Shown in pieces: positions 58,938-64,000 of a DNA stretch of 64,000 nt; the first letter of the stretch is position 1; every line of letters begins with the position of its first letter. A program made the translations under genes and the position numbers. The notes beneath the pieces were generated by a model. It saw nothing but the letters and a program-made list of their open reading frames with translations, had not been told where the DNA came from and did not search any database. This DNA comes from Mycolicibacterium tokaiense (GTDB taxonomy: Bacteria > Actinomycetota > Actinomycetes > Mycobacteriales > Mycobacteriaceae), in contig NZ_AP022600.1 in NCBI RefSeq assembly GCF_010725885.1, forward strand, positions 496,001 to 560,000, written 5' to 3'.

Positions 58938-60137
58938 TCAGCGATGGGCCAACCGGTCCGGCTGTACCAGCCGGATTCCCAGCGGGGCGGTGGCGCTGTG
59001 CACCACCAGGCTCAGCGTGACGGCGACGACGACCGTTTGAGTGATCAGGTCCACCTGTTCGATGGCTCCCTCCTGCACCACCAGCAGACCCAGCACCAGC
59101 GTGCCGATGCCGCGGGGGCCGAACCAGCCCAGGAACAGTCGGCTGCGGGTGGGGACATCGGTGCGCAGCAGCGCGAACCACACCGCGACCATGCGGACGG
59201 CGAACACTGCCAGCACCGCGAACAGCACCACCCGCCAGTCCGCGTCGCGCCAGCCCACGATCACCGCGGCCGCGCCGAACATGGCGAACACCAGCAACTC
59301 CAGCAGGTGCCCGGCGGCGTCGGAGACCTTCGTGGGCACCTCCGCGCGGGTCCGCTGCGCCACCACCGCGCAGGCCAGCCCGCCGGCGAAGGCCGCGACA
59401 AACCCGCTGCCATGGAACATCTCACCCACCTGGAAGCACAGCAGCGCCACCGCCAGCGTGGCGAGCTGGGCCCAGGTGTCACCGATCCAGTCACGTTGAT
59501 AGGACCGGGCGATCAACAGCGCACCGACGCCGCCCACCACCGCACCCGCGGCCAGCGACAGCACCTCGGCGCGGAACAGGAACCAGCCCCAGCTCTCTTC
59601 CGCCGAGCGGTCGGAAGCCAGCGCCAGCGCCGCGAACAGCGCAGCGAGCGCGAACCCGTCATAGCATCCACTCTCCATGGCCAGCGCGTGGCGTACCCGT
59701 TCCGGTATGCGACGGTCCTCCAGCAGTGCCTCGATCAGGCTCACTTCCAGCGGGGCCACGATGGCAGCAAGACACACCGCCTCCCACACCGGCATCACCG
59801 GCAGGATCAGCAAGGCCGTGGCCGTCCCCAGCCCGATGGTGAGCGGGATGCCGATCACGATCAGCCGGAAACTGTCGTGCCCGCGCCGCAGAATGGAGCG
59901 CAGGTCCAGCTCGGCGGCCTGATTGAACAGGATGACCGTCAGCGCCAGCTGGGCCACCACGGTGAAGGTGCCCGTGTCCGCGCCGATTTCGATGACGCCC
60001 GCACCATCGGGCCCCAGGAGTACGCCGGCGACGATGAAGATCAGCGCGGGCGCCACGTACCAGCGCGTCACCAAACCGGACACCACGGCGTACCCCAGCA
60101 CCATCAGTGTCAGGACGAAGGCGGCCTCTGTGGTCAT
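58938..60137 (-). CDS. Cation:proton antiporter (CPA1/NhaP-like)
   Basis: A 399-residue membrane protein with about 12 helices (WYVAPALIFIVAGVLLGPDGAGVI at the N-terminus). The core has LTVILFNQAAELDLR, IVAPLEVSLIEALLEDRRIPERVRHALAMESGCYDG and a C-terminal FLGWFGPRGIGTLVLGLLVV. The ESG(C)YDG and GWFGPRG(I/L) blocks are hallmarks of NhaP/CPA1 exchangers. It overlaps the deacetylase stop by 4 bp, so the two are coupled. Confidence 0.88.
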   Translation of the reverse strand: MTTEAAFVLTLMVLGYAVVSGLVTRWYVAPALIFIVAGVLLGPDGAGVIEIGADTGTFTVVAQLALTVILFNQAAELDLRSILRRGHDSFRLIVIGIPLTIGLGTATALLILPVMPVWEAVCLAAIVAPLEVSLIEALLEDRRIPERVRHALAMESGCYDGFALAALFAALALASDRSAEESWGWFLFRAEVLSLAAGAVVGGVGALLIARSYQRDWIGDTWAQLATLAVALLCFQVGEMFHGSGFVAAFAGGLACAVVAQRTRAEVPTKVSDAAGHLLELLVFAMFGAAAVIVGWRDADWRVVLFAVLAVFAVRMVAVWFALLRTDVPTRSRLFLGWFGPRGIGTLVLGLLVVQEGAIEQVDLITQTVVVAVTLSLVVHSATAPLGIRLVQPDRLAHR

Positions 60138-60898
60138 GGCAGGTCTTGTAGCACGTTCACCGCCGGGCCGTTGTCGCGACCGCCGTAACTGCTACCCGGG
60201 GCCCGGGCGCCCAGCAGGTCGCTGACCGTGACGAGGTGATACCCGTTGGCGCGCAACACCGGCAGGAACTGCGCCACCAGGTCCACCGTGGAGGCGAAGG
60301 TGTCGTGCAGCAGCACCACCGAGCCGGGCCTGACCTGTTCCATCAGCAGGGCGCGGGATGCCGCGAGGTCGGTGTCGTGGATCCAGTCATACGGCACCAC
60401 GTCCCAGTTGATCGCCGCCATCCCCTGTCGGCCCGCCTCGGCCAGCACGGCGTTGTTGATCGCTCCGAACCCGGGCCGCATCAGGGTGGGCCGCACACCG
60501 GTGGCTTGCACGATCGCGTCGGTGGTCCGGCTCAGTTGAGAAGCCACCTCGGCCGGCGGGATGGTCGTCAGGTCCGGATGGCTCCAGGTGTGGTTGCCGA
60601 TCTCCATGCCCGCCCGATTGATTCGGGCGGCCGCCAACGGGTCTGCGGCCACCTTCTCCCCCACCAGGAAGAACGTCGCCTTGGCGTCGGCGGCGGTGAG
60701 TACCCGCAGCAGCCGGTCGGTATGGGGACCCGGCCCGTCGTCGAACGTCAGCGCCACGCATCTGTCCACCGCGCAGTCCACGTCACCCGCAGATGCCACC
60801 GGCGCCGCCACCAGCCCCGCCATCAGCACCACCACGAGGGATTTGGGCGCGCTCACAACCGCCCAGCGGTTACGAGCGCGCCCAAATCGCCGAATCAC
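60134..60898 (-). CDS. Exported polysaccharide deacetylase (NodB domain, Rv1096-like)
   Basis: A 254-residue protein. The NodB motifs are [12 protein letters not shown] (catalytic Asp and metal Asp), [10 protein letters not shown] (metal His pair), LMRPGFGA and VVLLHDTF. A basic, then hydrophobic N-terminus ([17 protein letters not shown]) is a signal peptide. It is likely to remove acetyl groups from peptidoglycan or another envelope polysaccharide. Starts at the GTG at 60898, overlapping the phoH2 stop, or at the GTG at 60856. A long hairpin (60841-60887) covers this region. Confidence 0.88.
   Translation of the reverse strand: MIRRFGRARNRWAVVSAPKSLVVVLMAGLVAAPVASAGDVDCAVDRCVALTFDDGPGPHTDRLLRVLTAADAKATFFLVGEKVAADPLAAARINRAGMEIGNHTWSHPDLTTIPPAEVASQLSRTTDAIVQATGVRPTLMRPGFGAINNAVLAEAGRQGMAAINWDVVPYDWIHDTDLAASRALLMEQVRPGSVVLLHDTFASTVDLVAQFLPVLRANGYHLVTVSDLLGARAPGSSYGGRDNGPAVNVLQDLP
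60841..60887. terminator. Nested hairpin at the phoH2-deacetylase junction
   Basis: Outer arms ATTTGGGCGCGCTC (60841-60854) and GAGCGCGCCCAAAT (60874-60887) are perfect over 14 bp. Inside them an AACCGC/GCGGTT pair forms a second stem separated by symmetric 2-nt gaps. It begins 8 bp after the phoH2 stop and overlaps the 5' coding end of the deacetylase. It could attenuate transcription or control translation of the deacetylase. Confidence 0.55.
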
Positions 60899-62208
60899 GG
60901 CAGGGCGCCGGGGCTGATCTCCTCCAGCATCTCGGTGACCAGCGCAGCGATGGGTGAACGCTCGCTGCGCAGCAAGGTGATGTGGGCGAACAACGGGTGA
61001 CCCTTGAGCTTCTCGATCACCGCGGCCACCCCGTCATGGCGACCCACCCGCAGGTTGTCGCGCTGGGCGACGTCGTGGGTGAGCACCACCCGCGACCCGG
61101 AACCCAACCGCGACAGCACGGTCAGCAGGACATTGCGTTCGAGCGACTGCGCCTCGTCGACGATCACGAAGGAGTCGTGCAGCGACCGGCCGCGAATGTG
61201 GGTCAGCGGCAACACTTCCAGCATGCCGCGACTGAGCACCTCTTCCAGCACGGCGGGGCTGGCCAGACCTTCGAGGGTGTCGAAGACCGCCTGCGCCCAC
61301 GGCCCCATCTTGTCGCTCTCGCTGCCGGGCAGGTAGCCCAGGTCCTGGCCGCCGACGGCGTACAGCGGCCGGAAGACCACGACCTTGCGCTGGGTGCGAC
61401 GCTCCAGCACCGCTTCCAGGCCGGCGCACAACGCCAGGGCAGATTTGCCGGTGCCGGCCTTGCCGCCGAGCGAGACGATGCCCACCGACTCGTCGAGCAG
61501 CAGATCCAGTGCCACGCGCTGTTCGGCCGACCTTCCCCGGAGGCCGAACACTTCGCGGTCACCACGGACCAACTGCACCCGCTTGTCGGCGTTCACCCGG
61601 CCCAGCGCCGCGGAGCTACCACCGAGCAGCCGAACCCCGGTGTGGCACGGCAGATCTCGTGCCTCTTCCAGATCGACCTCGCCGTCGGTGAACATCACGT
61701 CGATGTCCTCGCTGGCCACGTCGAGTTCGGCCATCCCGGTCCAGCCCGAGGTCACCACGTCCTGGGCGTGGTACTCGTCGGCGGGCAGGCCGACGGCGCC
61801 GGCCTTCACCCGCAGCGGAATGTCCTTGCTGACCAGTGTGACGAGTTTGCCCTCGGCAGCCAGATTGGCAGCACACGTGAGGATCCTGGCGTCATTGGTT
61901 TCTGTCCGGAATCCCAGGGGCAAGACGTTGGGATCGCTGTGGTTGAGCTCGACCTGCAGCGTACCGCCTTGTGTCCCAACAGGAATGGGTTGATCGAGAC
62001 GACCGTGCTCCAACCGGAGATCGTCGAACATGCGCAACGCCTGCCGGGCGAACCAGCCGAGTTCGTGATGGTGGCGTTTGGCCTCCAACTCGCTGATCAC
62101 TACCAGGGGAACGATGACCTCATGTTCGGCAAACCTGGTGCACGCCCAGGGATCCGAGAGCAGAACGGACGTATCGAGCACATAGGTCCGGACCGGCGAA
62201 TCTGTCAC
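60895..62208 (-). CDS. phoH2: PhoH2 (PIN-PhoH RNA-acting toxin/helicase)
   Basis: A 437-residue fusion. The N-terminal PIN ribonuclease domain begins [18 protein letters not shown] with acidic residues ([22 protein letters not shown]). The C-terminal PhoH ATPase has Walker [16 protein letters not shown], Walker [15 protein letters not shown], and [12 protein letters not shown]. Mycobacterial PhoH2 proteins are described as sequence-specific RNA helicase/ribonucleases with toxin behaviour. Position matches Rv1095. Confidence 0.94.
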   Translation of the reverse strand: MTDSPVRTYVLDTSVLLSDPWACTRFAEHEVIVPLVVISELEAKRHHHELGWFARQALRMFDDLRLEHGRLDQPIPVGTQGGTLQVELNHSDPNVLPLGFRTETNDARILTCAANLAAEGKLVTLVSKDIPLRVKAGAVGLPADEYHAQDVVTSGWTGMAELDVASEDIDVMFTDGEVDLEEARDLPCHTGVRLLGGSSAALGRVNADKRVQLVRGDREVFGLRGRSAEQRVALDLLLDESVGIVSLGGKAGTGKSALALCAGLEAVLERRTQRKVVVFRPLYAVGGQDLGYLPGSESDKMGPWAQAVFDTLEGLASPAVLEEVLSRGMLEVLPLTHIRGRSLHDSFVIVDEAQSLERNVLLTVLSRLGSGSRVVLTHDVAQRDNLRVGRHDGVAAVIEKLKGHPLFAHITLLRSERSPIAALVTEMLEEISPGALP

Positions 62209-62338
62209 TTGGCGCTCCTCGACTCCAGCGGCCCCGCGGAGTCATGTCGGCGGGCGCTGCGGCACCAGGACCGGGACCGGTCCTGCCGTAGGAACTACGG
62301 GAGTACCGCCCGGATAGCAGAGCAATGTCGCTAGCCAT
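62120..62338 (-). CDS. phoAT: Putative PhoAT (small protein upstream of and overlapping phoH2)
   Basis: A 72-residue frame ([20 protein letters not shown] ... [16 protein letters not shown]) on the same strand starts 130 bp upstream of phoH2 and overlaps its first 89 bp in another frame. In mycobacteria a small antitoxin-like gene, phoAT, is reported in just this overlapping position before phoH2. The identification here rests on position and strand. The basic, low-complexity composition leaves doubt. Confidence 0.45.
   Translation of the reverse strand: MASDIALLSGRYSRSSYGRTGPGPGAAAPADMTPRGRWSRGAPSDRFAGPDLCARYVRSALGSLGVHQVCRT
62266..62285. promoter_or_regulatory. Palindrome upstream of phoH2
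   Basis: CAGGACCGG-GA-CCGGTCCTG has 9-bp perfect arms and a 2-bp centre. It lies 58 bp before the phoH2 start, inside the putative phoAT frame, and is followed by a shorter repeat CCGTA-GGAAC-TACGG (62286-62300). Candidate operator for autoregulation. Confidence 0.4.
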
Positions 62339-62400
62339 CGACTGCGACGCTACCCCCGTTGTGGCGTTCCCGCCGCGCAGGCGCGCGAGACTTCGCGTGA

Positions 62401-63228
62401 CTACTTCGTTACGAACTCGGCCAGTCGGGGCTCATCGGCCAGACCCAGCGCAGCGATCTCGTCGGAGATGACCTGTCGCAGCTGCTCAGGCCCGAAAATG
62501 CCGGCCTCGGCCACCACCGTCAGCTTGTCGGCATAGGCGTCGATGTCGGCCCCGGGAACCTGCAGACCGGCGGCACGCGCCGCGATGGCGTCGATGGTCT
62601 CGTCCTCGTGGTATTCGAGGCACCAACGCACCAGATTGGAGAAGAACAGTTCGTGGCGTTCCTCGTCGATGGCCATCTTCTCGACCATGGCCTTGAGCAC
62701 CGGCTCGTCGATCTGCTCGGCGAGCCGGCGACAGAACACCCCGAACTCACGCTCGAACAGCGCCATGAACACCAGGGTCTCGATCTGACTGAACTGGTCG
62801 GCCCGGTAACCCTTCATGACGTGCTCGACGCGGACGTCCTCGTTGGCTGTGGGATCGAAGTTGCGGGTCACTACGAAGTAGTTGCGCAGCACCACGGCGT
62901 GCAGGTGCTCCTCGGCGGTCCACCGACCGAGCCAACGGCCCCACTTCCACTCCAGGATGAAGTGCTCGACGAGCTCGCGGTGGTAGCCGGCGAGGTTGTC
63001 CTTGGTGATGAGCAGGATCTCGCAGGCGTCGACGATGTGCTTGGGCAGGGTGACCTCGGACTGGTCCCAGTCGGTGCCACCGAGGAACGCGAAGTTCTTG
63101 CCCTGGTCGAAGGGCACGTAATCATGCGCGAACCACACGTTGGCGGAGTCGACGTGTCGCTGGTAGTTCTCCGCGACAACCGGTTCCAGATCCAGTGTCA
63201 AGGCGTTGGCGACGGGTGTTTCAGCCAT
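62401..63228 (-). CDS. desA2: Acyl-ACP desaturase DesA2
   Basis: A 275-residue ferritin-like protein from the ATG at 63226-63228. Di-iron ligand regions are TAEEHLHAVVLRNYF (E-x-x-H) and MAIDEERHELFFSNLVRW (D/E-E-x-R-H). FILEWKWGRWLGRW and ADQFSQIETLVFMALFEREFGVFCRRLAEQ fill the bundle. DesA2 is involved in mycobacterial mycolic-acid desaturation. Length and position match Rv1094. A palindrome lies 60-81 bp upstream. Confidence 0.92.
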   Translation of the reverse strand: MAETPVANALTLDLEPVVAENYQRHVDSANVWFAHDYVPFDQGKNFAFLGGTDWDQSEVTLPKHIVDACEILLITKDNLAGYHRELVEHFILEWKWGRWLGRWTAEEHLHAVVLRNYFVVTRNFDPTANEDVRVEHVMKGYRADQFSQIETLVFMALFEREFGVFCRRLAEQIDEPVLKAMVEKMAIDEERHELFFSNLVRWCLEYHEDETIDAIAARAAGLQVPGADIDAYADKLTVVAEAGIFGPEQLRQVISDEIAALGLADEPRLAEFVTK

Positions 63229-63287
63229 GAGATAACCGTAACCCGAGTTCACACGTTCTCTGAAATCGCCGCCAGCGTGTCAGGCGA

Positions 63288-63309
63288 ACTAGGGACTTAG
63301 GTCCCTAGT
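63288..63309. promoter_or_regulatory. Palindromic operator upstream of desA2
   Basis: ACTAGGGAC-TTAG-GTCCCTAGT, perfect 9-bp arms, centred 70 bp before the desA2 start and 7 bp after glyA. The core GGGACTTAGGTCCC resembles the DosR box (GGGACTWWAGTCCC) with one changed centre base. It is also a fit for the acyl-desaturase regulator MadR, which controls desA genes. Confidence 0.55.
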
Positions 63310-63315
63310 CGCACG

Positions 63316-64000
63316 TCAGAGCTGCAGGCCGGGGTACAACGGGTTGGCCGCCAACAGCTCCGAGGCAGCCGCGTGCACCCGGGCCGCGACACCATCGGCG
63401 ATCGTGTACTTGGCCTTGGACGAGCCCTCGGGCTGAGTGTTGGACAGCACCTCCACCACCAGCTCGGCCACCCGGTCGAAATCGTCGGCGCCGAATCCGC
63501 GGCTGGTCAGCGCAGGCGTGCCGAAGCGGATCCCGCTGGTGTACCAGGCGCCGTTCGCGTCGGCCGGAACGGCGTTGCGGTTGGTCACCACGCCTGAGTC
63601 CAGCAGCGCGCTCTCGGCCTGGCGGCCGGTGAGCCCGAACGAGGTGACGTCCAGCAGCACGATGTGGTTGTCGGTGCCGCCGGTGACCAGCGTGGCGCCC
63701 CGCTTGAGGAAGCCGTCGGCCAGCGCCTTGGCGTTGTCGGCGATGCGCTGGGCGTACACGCCGAACTCCGCCTGGCGGGCCTCGGCCAGGGCCACCGCCT
63801 TGGCGGCCATCACGTGCGAGAGCGGGCCGCCGAGCACCATCGGGCAGCCCTTGTCGACGAACGGGGCGTACTCCTCGGTGGCCAGCACCAGACCGCCGCG
63901 CGGTCCGCGCAGGGATTTGTGCGTCGTCGTGGTCACGATGTCGGCGTGCGGCACGGGGTCTTCGTCACCGGTGAACACCTTGCCCGCGACCAGGCCGGCG
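63316..64000 (-). CDS. glyA: Serine hydroxymethyltransferase, C-terminal part (runs off the window)
   Basis: About 228 residues to the stop at 63316. The PLP-lysine motif is [17 protein letters not shown], followed by [12 protein letters not shown] and [15 protein letters not shown], all standard GlyA blocks. The enzyme interconverts serine and glycine and charges tetrahydrofolate with one-carbon units. The N-terminal half lies beyond base 64000. Position matches glyA1 (Rv1093). Confidence 0.96.
   Translation of the reverse strand, partial: AGLVAGKVFTGDEDPVPHADIVTTTTHKSLRGPRGGLVLATEEYAPFVDKGCPMVLGGPLSHVMAAKAVALAEARQAEFGVYAQRIADNAKALADGFLKRGATLVTGGTDNHIVLLDVTSFGLTGRQAESALLDSGVVTNRNAVPADANGAWYTSGIRFGTPALTSRGFGADDFDRVAELVVEVLSNTQPEGSSKAKYTIADGVAARVHAAASELLAANPLYPGLQL

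Overview
The window is high-GC DNA from a mycobacterium, most likely a fast-growing Mycolicibacterium. Evidence for this is a YrbE/Mce operon, KstR-type boxes, a desA2/phoH2/glyA block, DUF732 and DUF4245 proteins, and a gene order (ychF, DUF6542, ispH, lipid-droplet protein, xseA, xseB, 3beta-HSD ... AI-2E exporter ... DUF4245, glpX, fum ... deacetylase, phoH2, desA2, glyA) matching, from memory, the M. tuberculosis Rv1112-Rv1093 region.

Layout. 1-4707 (minus): start of a mce operon (yrbEA, yrbEB, mceA, mceB, mceC running off the edge), headed by a 434-bp control region with CRP-like sites and a divergent TetR gene. 4708-11667: ordinary accessory genes (alpha/beta hydrolase, second TetR, YiiX-like hydrolase, EamA exporter, SnoaL, RibD-type reductase, VOC, DUF1801, monooxygenase-like).

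11816-27679: a 15.85-kb integrated element bounded by a 14-bp direct repeat (CGGAACTCCACCAC). Integration is in the 3' end of ychF. The left junction keeps the displaced ychF tail (VVEFRFNV-stop). At the right junction the element supplies a new tail (QTTSGGKAAAK), and a cargo gene starts 8 nt after the new stop. The element encodes a large serine integrase, small HTH genes, a RepA/AAA-type ATPase followed by a dense iteron array (probable origin), a terminase small-subunit candidate, a second small serine recombinase coupled to a GIY-YIG nuclease, a possible virion structural protein, an HExxH (M41-like) peptidase, the terminase large subunit, several small Cys-rich proteins, and a right-end block of unknown and possibly defensive genes. 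I recognise no portal, tail or lysis gene. It therefore looks like a phage-satellite or phiRv1-like packaging-dependent island rather than a complete prophage.

27626-34252: the conserved ychF-to-3beta-HSD block, the last gene carrying a perfect KstR motif. 34263-44654: an accessory catabolic island. A minus operon (FAD oxidoreductase, IlvD/Edd dehydratase, MHS transporter) diverges from a GntR regulator, sulfatase, HAD phosphatase and formylglycine-generating enzyme series; a KstR-boxed epimerase/SDR pair follows. 44674-46509: AI-2E exporter, YdeI-like and secreted proteins. 46520-53569 (minus): a probable single operon with a SnoaL protein, cupin, Rieske oxygenase, complete SsuABC/TauABC-like importer with two permeases, and an amidohydrolase-like enzyme, suggesting import and oxidative breakdown of one unknown substrate. 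53994-64000: lipoprotein, dienelactone hydrolase, then conserved core genes, with several very strong inverted repeats at gene junctions.
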